Source: DASPKW01 sp038244055
GTDB taxonomy: Bacteria; Planctomycetota; Phycisphaerae; Tepidisphaerales; Tepidisphaeraceae
NCBI GenBank assembly: GCA_038244055.1
Contig: JBBRTW010000087.1
Location: 1-19,213 of the forward strand
DNA: 19,213 nt
Direction of reading: 5' to 3'
The stretch's first letter is position 1, and every line of letters begins with the position of its first letter. This document shows positions 7,039-14,926 of this stretch, one piece after another. The notes beneath the pieces were generated by a model, which did no database searches, was not told where the DNA came from, and worked only from the letters and a program-made list of their open reading frames with translations. Made by a program: the position numbers and the translations under genes.

Positions 7039-8200
7039 ATCGATCCAGCCAACTCACATCGAAGCTGGTGATGACCGTCGTCGCCAGGCCGGAGGATTCG
7101 CGGGTTTGCTGACCGGCGCAGTGGCCCAGCAGGATGCGGTCGCCTGCGAAGGCGATGGCCGTGTAGCAGTACCAGCCCTTGGGATCTTCGTAGAGCATCT
7201 TTCGCTGCACCCATGTCTTGCCTTCATCTTTCGAGACCGCCACCGTCAACGGTGTGCGCTTGCTGCGGAGGGCCGGGTCGATGCCCGTGTGGTCATTCCA
7301 AACCAAAAGCAGACGGCCGCTGCCGGGAATGCGCTTGATCGATGCCGGAGAGAGCGGCGAGATCAGATCGCTGGCGGCCGGGTCAGACCAGGTATCGCCC
7401 CCGTCCTCGGAGAATGACTGATACTGGCATCCCAGATCGGTGCGGAGGAGCATCATCAGTTTTCCGCCTTTCAACTCGACGATGACCGGCTCCTGCAATC
7501 CCGACTTGCTCTTGGCCGGGGCTTCCAGGGCGCTCTTGCTGCGATGCCAGGTCTTTCCGCCATCATCGCTGAAAAAGCAGAGGGCCATGCCCCGATGCGC
7601 GCCCGGCTTGTCGCTGGCCCAGTCGTGCTTTGCCGCCGGGAGCAGAATCCGGCCGCTCTGTAATTGCACGGCCTGGCCATTATTCACCACGAAATAGCCT
7701 TCCTCCGGCATGCAGAGAATCGGTTCGCTCCAGGTTTTCAATTCATCCGTCGAGACCCGCATGACCGCCCGGCAATCCTGCTTGGATTTCTTGACCAGAT
7801 AGAAGAGGGCGATTTTCCCATCCGCCAGCCGAAGCAGCGAGACCGACATGATGTTCTGCACCCCCTGGGGTCGTTCGATGACCACCTCATCGCGCTCGCT
7901 CCAGGTGCGGCCGCCATCGGCCGAGCTGCGGCTGCAAAGGCTGGCCGCCGCTTCGTCGCCGGTGCCGCCGGAGAAGCGGGTGTAGATGAACATAATGCGG
8001 CCGTCATTGAGGAGGATGAAGTCCCCCTCGGAGTTGCGCGGATTGCCCGGGCCAGGGGACAGCATGAGGTTCTGGGTCACGCCTTCCGGCAGTCCGGCCG
8101 CGGCATTGCGAGCGGGTTCGGCGGCAAGGCAGGCAGCCGGGCCTCCCAAAACGATGAATAGTGTTGAGCAACAGATCGGTAGAGACATGAAGCGGATCAT
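7037..8200 (-). CDS. Secreted sialidase-like (BNR/Asp-box) protein
   Basis: This 387-residue predicted six-bladed propeller carries five Asp-boxes: SADGGRTW (93-100), STDELKTW (150-157), SDDGGKTW (211-218), SEDGGDTW (264-271) and SKDEGKTW (323-330). The signal peptide is MIRFMSLPICCSTLFIVLGG, with cleavage probably after CLA (24-26). The segment RNSEGDFILLNDGRIMF (55-71) is typical of environmental 'sialidase/exo-alpha-sialidase' annotations. Asp-boxes are structural and occur in many glycosidases and non-enzymes, so true sialidase activity is not shown. The ATG at 8200 gives the best signal peptide; ATG at 8188 is an alternative. The gene lies 85 bases downstream of the unknown 887-residue protein on the same strand, so they may share a transcript. 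TATCCT at 8213-8208 could also give a short leader of its own. Confidence 0.85.
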   Translation of the reverse strand: MIRFMSLPICCSTLFIVLGGPAACLAAEPARNAAAGLPEGVTQNLMLSPGPGNPRNSEGDFILLNDGRIMFIYTRFSGGTGDEAAASLCSRSSADGGRTWSERDEVVIERPQGVQNIMSVSLLRLADGKIALFYLVKKSKQDCRAVMRVSTDELKTWSEPILCMPEEGYFVVNNGQAVQLQSGRILLPAAKHDWASDKPGAHRGMALCFFSDDGGKTWHRSKSALEAPAKSKSGLQEPVIVELKGGKLMMLLRTDLGCQYQSFSEDGGDTWSDPAASDLISPLSPASIKRIPGSGRLLLVWNDHTGIDPALRSKRTPLTVAVSKDEGKTWVQRKMLYEDPKGWYCYTAIAFAGDRILLGHCAGQQTRESSGLATTVITSFDVSWLDR

Positions 8201-8285
8201 ACACTCAAGGATAGGGGCATTAACCGGAACGAATCGCACACGGCAGGAGGCAGGCGACATTGGCATCGGCATCGGCCAACCTTAC

Positions 8286-10949
8286 TCAAGGCGCATCGAT
8301 CTGCCAGTTCGCGGTGCGAAGTTCATCGGGCCTGGCCCGCAAGGCGCTCTTCTTTCCGTCGCGGATCAATCGCACCTGCTCGGTCAGCCAGGCCTTGAGC
8401 TTTTGCCGCTCCTGGGCGCGCTGTTCGTCCGGAGCCATGGATGGATAGTGGTAATTATCATCGCGCCACCGCGTCAACTGCTCGGCGGCAGAATCGCCCG
8501 CGATCTGCTGTCGCTCCACCTGCTTCCCCTGGTACTCTCCGGATGCCTTCCCGGCTTCAGCAGTCGAATCCAGTTCCTTCAGTACGACATCCAAAGCCTC
8601 CTGCCGTCCTTTCAAAATCAGCCGCTGAATCATCGGGGCGGTGGTGAAGTCGCTGAGCTTGACGCGCGGCTTGCTCAGAACCGTGCAGGCGAGCTTGGTT
8701 GCCTCGTCACTGGGCATCGAAAAAAGCTGGTCGATGGCTTTGGAGAAGTAGTCATTGCCATCATCCTTTTCCAGGATCGGCCGAATTTCCGCCAGGCCCT
8801 CGCCCCTTTTATGATCCCCGGCCGCCAGCAGGATCATCGCGCCCCAGAAGCGGGTCTTCTCGTCGCCGCTGCTGACCCACATGCGCGCCTGCGTGAGAAA
8901 ATCAGCCGGTGAGACGTGATAGCAGATCTGGGCCAGGTCACCGCCATTGCCCGGGAACTCTTTGATCCGTCTGGCGATAGCCGGGATGGCTCGTCTTTCC
9001 TTCATTTCCGCCAGTTCGGCCGCCGCCGCGGCAAATGCCCTGAACTTCGTGGCCGTTTCCAGGGTCTCCATCAACAGGTCGGCGCGGCTCTTGCCCGCAT
9101 TGGCGGCCACCCACTGGGCGATCTTCTCCAGGTGCAGTTTCTTCCCTTGCGCATCCAGTCCGGCATACTTCTCCAGGCCCGCGAGGTCCTGCTTGGCGGC
9201 TTCATCGACAACCGATGCCGCCAGTTCATTGACCTGGTATAGCCTGCGCGCCGGGTGAAAGTCGCGCCAATAACTGAAGGTGGGAATGAAGTTGTCATCG
9301 CCGATGTACGGGATCAGGGGCGGCAGGTCTTTCACCTCCAGTTTCATCGCCTGCAGCTCACTATAGGGATTGATCACCTCGACCGGCTTGTCCTTATCCG
9401 CATCGAGTCGAGACCTGCGCCCCGGACGATCGGTCTGCGTTTCTTCAAAGCTCACACCGCCGGGCTGGCCCCACTGAAAGCAATTGAGCAGCCGTAATCG
9501 TTTGGCCAGGTACTCAACTTGCTGGGGCCGGGTCAGTGTTTTGCGCAGGCCATCCCATTGTGGGGCCGTGGGCAGCGTGAGCGTCTTGAAATCCTCCCCG
9601 CGCCGCGGCAACTGATCCGCCAGCTCTTTGGCCCGCTCGTGGTACTGATATTCATCGAATAGGGGACTGGCCAGATGTCGGGCATATCGGGCGGCGGCCG
9701 CATAGTCGCGGTCGAAACTGAAGGCATGGAGCATCGCATCGTGGTATCGCCAGCCGAGCAGATCGCGCGCCACCATCCTGATCCATCGCTCGTCACTGGC
9801 CTCATCCAGGCGTGGAAACAACACCGCCGCCGCAGTCGCCTTGTCGCCCCGTGCATAACACCAGGCCGACAGCAGCCCCTCGGGCAGGCTCACGAAAGAG
9901 GGCTGGAACTGCCCGGTGAGCCCGCCTGATTCCGAGAGGGCATTCATCGATTCATCGCGGCCGCCCTTGCGGGCCTTCTGGTAGAAGTCCGCATCTTCTT
10001 TCATCGTGCGGCCGGACACTTTGGTCTCGGTCTTGAGCAGCGTCTCCTCACGCGCGAACAGGTCGAGGATGCGATAGGAGGTTTCATCCTGCGAGAGAAG
10101 CCAGCCGCTGAACTCCTGCACGCGGGGCGGATCGCCCTCGCGCCAGGGCTTGCGGGTCACTGCAAAGCGCTTCCAGGCCGCTTCGGGCGGGATGGGCGTC
10201 AGCACCATGGCTGCGATGTCCTTCAACTCCTGCTCCAGCCAGGGCGTGAAGGCCGCCTCGGGGTGAAACTCAGGCGGTGCAGGCATCTTCAACGCGGTGG
10301 CGGCCTTTCTTGCCGCGTCACGGACAGCCGTGCGGTAATCGCCGCACAGGGCCTGGATCTGAGAGGCCAGATCGCCGAGCTTGCGCTCGGACACTGCTTC
10401 AACGATCCCAACCGCGACTGTGGTATTATGGTGGGCCGGAGAAAGGAGCTTGCGATAGACGGCCACGATCTGATCGCTCTTGATTCGGCGCAGCACTGCC
10501 ACCCCTGCGGCCTGGTTGTCCGCCAAGCGCTCTTCTTCCACCAGCCACAGGGCGGCGGGAAGGACTTCCTGGACAGTAATCGTGGATTTTCCGAATTCCT
10601 CGGCGGCGCGTTTGCGGTACTCGCGGGCCGGGGATTCCGAGCCACCGCCAAAGAAGGGCAGGCGCTTCCACTGTGACCGGCCGTTGCGTTCATCCGCCAT
10701 GGCCTGACGAAACAGGGCCAGCAGATAATCCCCCGCGGCCCGGCGCTCCGCCGCATCGGCGGAATCGAGCTTCCGCAAGGCAAGCGCCACATCCGGCGGC
10801 CTGGACTCCGGGCCGTACAGGGCGGCCAGATCGTCGAACGCCCTGCGCCCGGCATCACCGGGGGACTCCGGCGACACCGCCTGCGCAGCGACCGACACAA
10901 GGAAGACCAGGCCAGCGATCCCGCAACGACCCATGACCCATCGGTACAT
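8286..10949 (-). CDS. Large secreted helical protein of unknown function
   Basis: I do not recognise this 887-residue protein. MYRWVMGRCGIAGLVFLVSV begins a signal peptide with likely cleavage after AAQA (residue 24). No further membrane segment is evident, so it should be periplasmic or extracellular. The rest looks overwhelmingly alpha-helical and rich in Ala, Leu, Glu, Lys and Arg. Stretches such as LRKLDSADAAERRAAGDYLL recall HEAT-like or TPR-like solenoids, but I see no clear period. A less helical central section (about 510-590) is rich in Pro, Asp and aromatics. No catalytic motif stands out. The start is secure: AAGGAGG ends 4 bases before the ATG at 10949, the strongest Shine-Dalgarno in the window. 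It is transcribed toward the sialidase-like gene and divergent from the DUF4832-type gene. A scaffold or binding role is only a guess. Confidence 0.8.
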   Translation of the reverse strand: MYRWVMGRCGIAGLVFLVSVAAQAVSPESPGDAGRRAFDDLAALYGPESRPPDVALALRKLDSADAAERRAAGDYLLALFRQAMADERNGRSQWKRLPFFGGGSESPAREYRKRAAEEFGKSTITVQEVLPAALWLVEEERLADNQAAGVAVLRRIKSDQIVAVYRKLLSPAHHNTTVAVGIVEAVSERKLGDLASQIQALCGDYRTAVRDAARKAATALKMPAPPEFHPEAAFTPWLEQELKDIAAMVLTPIPPEAAWKRFAVTRKPWREGDPPRVQEFSGWLLSQDETSYRILDLFAREETLLKTETKVSGRTMKEDADFYQKARKGGRDESMNALSESGGLTGQFQPSFVSLPEGLLSAWCYARGDKATAAAVLFPRLDEASDERWIRMVARDLLGWRYHDAMLHAFSFDRDYAAAARYARHLASPLFDEYQYHERAKELADQLPRRGEDFKTLTLPTAPQWDGLRKTLTRPQQVEYLAKRLRLLNCFQWGQPGGVSFEETQTDRPGRRSRLDADKDKPVEVINPYSELQAMKLEVKDLPPLIPYIGDDNFIPTFSYWRDFHPARRLYQVNELAASVVDEAAKQDLAGLEKYAGLDAQGKKLHLEKIAQWVAANAGKSRADLLMETLETATKFRAFAAAAAELAEMKERRAIPAIARRIKEFPGNGGDLAQICYHVSPADFLTQARMWVSSGDEKTRFWGAMILLAAGDHKRGEGLAEIRPILEKDDGNDYFSKAIDQLFSMPSDEATKLACTVLSKPRVKLSDFTTAPMIQRLILKGRQEALDVVLKELDSTAEAGKASGEYQGKQVERQQIAGDSAAEQLTRWRDDNYHYPSMAPDEQRAQERQKLKAWLTEQVRLIRDGKKSALRARPDELRTANWQIDAP

Positions 10950-11307
10950 GAAGCCTCCTTCGAGAAAGCGTTATCATTTGCGTGCGGGGGCAGGAAAAGC
11001 AACTGAATTATCGTAAATCGCATTGCCGTGGGAGGAGTGGGATTTCATGGTAAGCGGGTGATGCCAGGGCGATGGGAATCTGGCCCAATCTACAGTTTAA
11101 TTTCCGAAGGTGACATATCGTGTCCGAAAGCAAACGCACCGACCCAGCCGACGCGCAGGCCGTTTTCCCACGAGCGGTTGGTAATGCTACATTGATCCTA
11201 CGGAGGCCCACCTGAATTGCCTGAGATGGCGGCTTACCAGAACTATCCGTCCCCCGCGCCGATCGCGTTTTGTCCTCAAAAGTTAGCTCGCATGGAGACT
11301 TCCCATC
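10950..11307. other. Divergent intergenic region (358 bp)
   Basis: It separates the unknown 887-residue gene (minus) from the DUF4832-type gene (plus). For the plus gene, TGCTACATT at 11185-11193 is a possible extended -10 (TGn then TACATT), which would leave a leader of roughly 110 bases. GGAG at 11294-11297 is its Shine-Dalgarno, spaced 10 bases from the ATG. For the minus gene only the strong Shine-Dalgarno is clear; GATAAC at 10975-10970 is a poor -10 candidate. No small gene or structured RNA could be supported. Confidence 0.4.
10954..10960 (-). promoter_or_regulatory. Strong Shine-Dalgarno of the 887-residue protein
   Basis: On the minus strand AAGGAGG sits 4 bases before the ATG at 10949 and decides the start. 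The in-frame ATG at 10934 would be too far away. Confidence 0.7.
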
Positions 11308-12747
11308 ATGAGGTATCTTATTACAGCGGCTTTTCTGCTCAGTCTGGCGATGAGTGCCCTGGCAGAAGATCCGCAGCTTGTGGTCAAGCCCATCGAGACC
11401 GATGAGATCCTGGCCAACCCCGGCATGGGCTGGCAGACTTTTGGGCGCACCAGCCAGAAGGACAAAAGCTTGCCGTCGTGGATTTCGTCCACGGTGCAAT
11501 ACGCCCGCTGGGGTTGGGGCGAACTCGAACCCCAGCCTGGAAAGCTCAATACGGATTTCCTGGACAAGGCGCTCAAAGAGAGTCATGCATCGGGCCAGAA
11601 GCTGGCATTCCGGGTTATGTGCTGCTCCACCAGCATCGGACATCCCTACCACCCTCAGTGGATCAAGGAGATCGGCGGCCGGGAACTTGCGGCCGACCAT
11701 GAGGGCAAGGGGCCGCTTCCCATCCCCGACCTCGACGATCCGATCGTACTTGACCGGCATCTGGATTTCCTCAAACGCCTGGGCCAGCGCTACGATGGCC
11801 ACCCCGACCTCGATCACGTTGATATCGGATCGGTTGGCTGGTGGGGAGAATGGCATCTCAGCGGCTCGAAGACGTGCAAGATCACTTCCCTCGAAAACCG
11901 CAGGAAGATCATCGATGCCTACCTGGCCGCGTTCAAGAAGACGCCTCTGCTGATGCTCATCGGCGGCGGAGAATGCCTCAAGTATGCCGCCAGCCAGGGC
12001 ACGGGCTGGCGGGCCGACTGCCTGGGCGATCTGGGCGGCTTCTCGAAGACCTGGTGCCACATGCGCATGGGCTACCCGGTCTATATCAAAGACGCGGGCA
12101 TTGAGGAGACGTGGAAGACCGGCCCCGTCGCCTGGGAAACCTGCTGGGACATGCGCAAATGGGTCAGCGAGGGGTGGTCGCTTCGGTTCATCTTCAACTA
12201 CGCCCTGGCCTGCCATGCCAGCTACATCAACAACAAATCCGCACCGCTGCCCCCGGGCGAAAACGTGCGCCCGGAATTGGAACAGTTCCTGCGCAGGCTG
12301 GGTTATCGCCTGGTGCTCACGGAACTGGCCCATCCGCCGCAGGCACAGGCAGGCAGGCCGCTGGCGATCTCGATGAAGTGGCGGAACACGGGCTCGGCCC
12401 CATGCTATCGGCCCTATCACATCGCCTACCGATTGACCACGACACTGGAGGATGGGACTGATCGGCAGGTCATTTTGCCCAGTGAGATCGCCGTCAACCA
12501 CTGGCTGCCGGGTTCGATCCCAATGTTCACCACCGAGTTTTTCAAGGAACCGGGCGATCTGCCCGCCGGGGAAATCAACACCGTCACAGACACGGTCAAA
12601 CTCCCGGCCGATCTGCGGCCCGGAACATACACGTTCTCAGTAGCGGTGGTGGAGACCGCCACGGGCCTGCCGGTCGTTAAGTTGGCCATCAAGGGGCGCG
12701 ACCAGGACGGCTGGTATCCGCTGAGCAAGATCGAGGTGATGAAATAG
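11308..12747 (+). CDS. Secreted DUF4832-type protein (predicted TIM barrel plus beta-sandwich)
   Basis: This 479-residue protein is exported by the signal peptide MRYLITAAFLLSLAMSALA, cleaved before EDP. NPGMGWQTF (37-45) is the typical opening of DUF4874/DUF4832-type proteins, which resemble glycoside-hydrolase TIM barrels. The central GSVGWWGEWH (174-183) places Glu181 after a Trp-Gly turn, as an acid/base residue in a beta-strand end would be; VAWETCW (274-280) offers Glu277 as a possible partner. These roles are inference from layout. The C-terminal part from about 330 looks like an all-beta accessory domain, ending in PGTYTFSVAVVE. No DUF4832 protein has, to my knowledge, a settled substrate. 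The ATG at 11308 follows GGAG at 11294-11297. It is followed after 103 bases by the second heparinase-like gene on the same strand, which seems to have its own promoter. Confidence 0.8.
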   Translation: MRYLITAAFLLSLAMSALAEDPQLVVKPIETDEILANPGMGWQTFGRTSQKDKSLPSWISSTVQYARWGWGELEPQPGKLNTDFLDKALKESHASGQKLAFRVMCCSTSIGHPYHPQWIKEIGGRELAADHEGKGPLPIPDLDDPIVLDRHLDFLKRLGQRYDGHPDLDHVDIGSVGWWGEWHLSGSKTCKITSLENRRKIIDAYLAAFKKTPLLMLIGGGECLKYAASQGTGWRADCLGDLGGFSKTWCHMRMGYPVYIKDAGIEETWKTGPVAWETCWDMRKWVSEGWSLRFIFNYALACHASYINNKSAPLPPGENVRPELEQFLRRLGYRLVLTELAHPPQAQAGRPLAISMKWRNTGSAPCYRPYHIAYRLTTTLEDGTDRQVILPSEIAVNHWLPGSIPMFTTEFFKEPGDLPAGEINTVTDTVKLPADLRPGTYTFSVAVVETATGLPVVKLAIKGRDQDGWYPLSKIEVMK

Positions 12748-12833
12748 TCGCCTTCGAATTTCCGGGCAATCTTGTGATGGCGCTTTCCGGTGGAAGGTAA
12801 CGAGTGGTTTGCCATGCCGCCGATAAGCCGCAG

Positions 12834-12842
12834 TGGTATCAT
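12834..12842 (+). promoter_or_regulatory. Candidate extended -10, near-leaderless start of the second heparinase-like gene
   Basis: TGGTATCAT (TGn then TATCAT, 5 of 6 to consensus) ends 9 bases before the ATG at 12851. Transcription starting about 7 bases past the hexamer would leave an mRNA leader of 0-3 bases. No Shine-Dalgarno is present. No -35 stands out at the usual distance. Confidence 0.45.
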
Positions 12843-12850
12843 CTCCAGCC

Positions 12851-14878
12851 ATGAACCGCGTCACACTGACCGTGCTGATCGCCGCACTAACCTGCCCACT
12901 GCTTGCAGACGCCGCTGCGGTCGCCAACCCCTTCGATGCCCCGATCCAGAAGGATCGCCCCCGTGTCTTCCTTCGCCGGGACAATTTCGAAGGCCTGACC
13001 ATCGCCAAACTGCGCCATGCCATGACCAATCCCGAGTATGCGGGTCTGCGCGAGAAGCTGACCCACAAGCCTCCCGGCCGGGCGATTCTGTGGATGCTGG
13101 ATGGCAGGGATGAAGATCTGGCTGCGGCCATCGCGGGCCTCAAGAAGATGGATGCTGCTGGGGGAACTTGGAGCGATCGCGGCCAGGCATTGATAGAACT
13201 CGCGATGCTATTCGACTGGCTGTACGACCGGCTGGATGACCCTACGCGACGGCAGGTCATCGTGAAGATCGAGAAGGCCGCTGATGCGGCCATGGCGCAC
13301 ATCAAAGGCGGGCAGGCTCCCTATTTCTACACCCGAACGCCCGGCGCGCTGGCCGGGATGACCGTGGCGGGCATCGCACTGATGGGCGTCAGCGACAAGG
13401 CCGAGGGCTATCTCAAGCTGTTTCGCGAGTGGGGAGTGAACGACTATTTCAAAACCTATGAGTGGGTTGATGGCGCGGCCACGGGCGGGCTCTATTCGAT
13501 CTTCTACACCTACGTCGATCTCCCGGCCCTCTGCGCCGCATGGTGGAGCGCCACCGGCCAGAATCCGGCCGAATGGATCAAACAGAATCAGGGCGATTGG
13601 CTGGGCAAAATGGTCGCATTCAACCTCTGGTACATGCGCCCGGGATTCGCCTTCACCGATATCAACGACACCTATCGCGACATTTGGGGATCGCATGACC
13701 AGTTCTGCCAGGGATTGGATATCGCCAGCTACGTCACCCGCGATGGCTACGGCCGGGCGTGGGCGCAGCGCTGGCTGGGTAAACACGGCGCAGCGCTCTA
13801 CCACACTGAATATGCCGACCGCTTCATCTTCCGGGATGTGACGCTTCAACCCAAACCGCTGACCGATCTGCCGCTGGCGCAACTCTTCGGCCGCGAAAGC
13901 TGCGGCTATGGTTTCTTTCGCAGCGCCTGGCCGGGCGACAACCAGCCCGATACCGCCACCCACGTCTTCTTCCGCTGCGGCGATCCGATGGATGTGCATG
14001 GTGGCGTATCGGCGGGTGAGTTCCAGATCTTCAAGTACGCCCCGCTGGCGGCTCGGAGCGGCAAGTATTCTTCCTACGACTCTCCGCCCGACCAATACCA
14101 CCGCAACTGCATCTCGACCAACGTGGTTTTGTTCCTCGATCCCGACAAGCCCGATGACCGTGGCGATCAGAACACCCGGCGGGGACTCAAGGACGATCAC
14201 AAGACCTGGAACCAGTGGCTGGAGATTCGCAAGCGTAATGGTCTCGACGTCGCAACGGTTCTGGATTGGCAGGTCAACAAAGGCGAGGCCCGCTGCCGGG
14301 CCGATCTATCCGCCACGAATCCAAAGGAAAAGTGCTCGAAGTGGATTCGCGAATTTGTCTGGCTGGGCAACAAGCATCTGGTCGTCCTGGACATCGTCGA
14401 AACCGCCCGGCCGCAAATTCGCCGACTCTGGCAGCTTCACTCCCTTTCAGAGCCGACCATCGGCAATCGGACGGTGACAATTGCCAATCGCCCTCCCAAT
14501 CGCAAATGGGCCATCCCGGAATTACAGCCCAAGTCGGAAGAGGGAAAGCTCTACTGCCAGACCCTTCTGCCCGAGAAGTACACGGTCGTCCTTCATTCCG
14601 GCGGGCAAGCACGGACCTTTGACCCCACCGGCCAGCGCGGCGGGAACGTGGAGGGCAATCCTTACCATTCCAAATACGCCCAGAACGTTATCCAGATCGA
14701 TCCCGGGAATCAGGAGAATCGCACGGTGTTCCTCCATGTCCTGACGGCCTTGGATGCGGCCGAGCGCCAGGGGGGACAAGCCACTTGCCGACTGCTCAAA
14801 TCCGGCCAGCTTGAGGTGACTGTCGATGGCTCCTCGACCGTGTTGAGCGTTCCCGATTGGGTATTGCCGCCACGTTGA
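12851..14878 (+). CDS. Secreted heparinase II/III-family protein, divergent active-site motif
   Basis: This 675-residue protein has the signal peptide MNRVTLTVLIAALTCPLLAD, cleaved near ADAAA (19-23). RPRVFLRRDNF (36-46) opens the domain, followed by an alpha-helical half to about 350 with WSDRGQALIELAMLFDWLYD (107-126), a typical heparinase II/III helical-repeat element. The beta-sandwich half starts near GYGFFRSAW (352-360) and has DVHGGVSAGEFQIFKYAPLA (381-400) and SGKYSSYD (403-410). This fits the family's 'HGHxDAGxFxI...LAxDSGxY' strands, but the second His and the Asp read Gly385 and Ser387, and the usual 'AHN' strand reads STN (422-424). It may be a lyase with altered chemistry or an inactive binding protein. 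The ATG at 12851 is preferred over the GTG at 12833 because it begins the signal peptide. It converges with the beta-helix gene, 48 bases away. Confidence 0.8.
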   Translation: MNRVTLTVLIAALTCPLLADAAAVANPFDAPIQKDRPRVFLRRDNFEGLTIAKLRHAMTNPEYAGLREKLTHKPPGRAILWMLDGRDEDLAAAIAGLKKMDAAGGTWSDRGQALIELAMLFDWLYDRLDDPTRRQVIVKIEKAADAAMAHIKGGQAPYFYTRTPGALAGMTVAGIALMGVSDKAEGYLKLFREWGVNDYFKTYEWVDGAATGGLYSIFYTYVDLPALCAAWWSATGQNPAEWIKQNQGDWLGKMVAFNLWYMRPGFAFTDINDTYRDIWGSHDQFCQGLDIASYVTRDGYGRAWAQRWLGKHGAALYHTEYADRFIFRDVTLQPKPLTDLPLAQLFGRESCGYGFFRSAWPGDNQPDTATHVFFRCGDPMDVHGGVSAGEFQIFKYAPLAARSGKYSSYDSPPDQYHRNCISTNVVLFLDPDKPDDRGDQNTRRGLKDDHKTWNQWLEIRKRNGLDVATVLDWQVNKGEARCRADLSATNPKEKCSKWIREFVWLGNKHLVVLDIVETARPQIRRLWQLHSLSEPTIGNRTVTIANRPPNRKWAIPELQPKSEEGKLYCQTLLPEKYTVVLHSGGQARTFDPTGQRGGNVEGNPYHSKYAQNVIQIDPGNQENRTVFLHVLTALDAAERQGGQATCRLLKSGQLEVTVDGSSTVLSVPDWVLPPR

Positions 14879-14926
14879 ATCGGGCGTTTGATGGGAACAG
14901 GCGATGCACGCGGGGCGGGCGATCGC

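Noticed and set aside
8260..8279. TTGGC/GCCAA hairpin between the unknown gene and the sialidase-like gene
   Set aside because: It has only 5 bp, a 10-base loop formed by an ATCGGC tandem, and no T-run; too weak to call a terminator.
11008..12501. 497-codon open frame on the minus strand
   Set aside because: It lies antisense to the DUF4832-type gene, which has a signal peptide and recognisable motifs; the antisense product has neither.
12783..12797. Hairpin CTTTCC-GGT-GGAAGG after the DUF4832-type gene
   Set aside because: It has a 6-bp stem with a wobble, a 3-base loop and no T-run; not convincing.
13208..14200. 330-codon open frame on the minus strand
   Set aside because: It is antisense to the second heparinase-like gene and has no recognisable motif.
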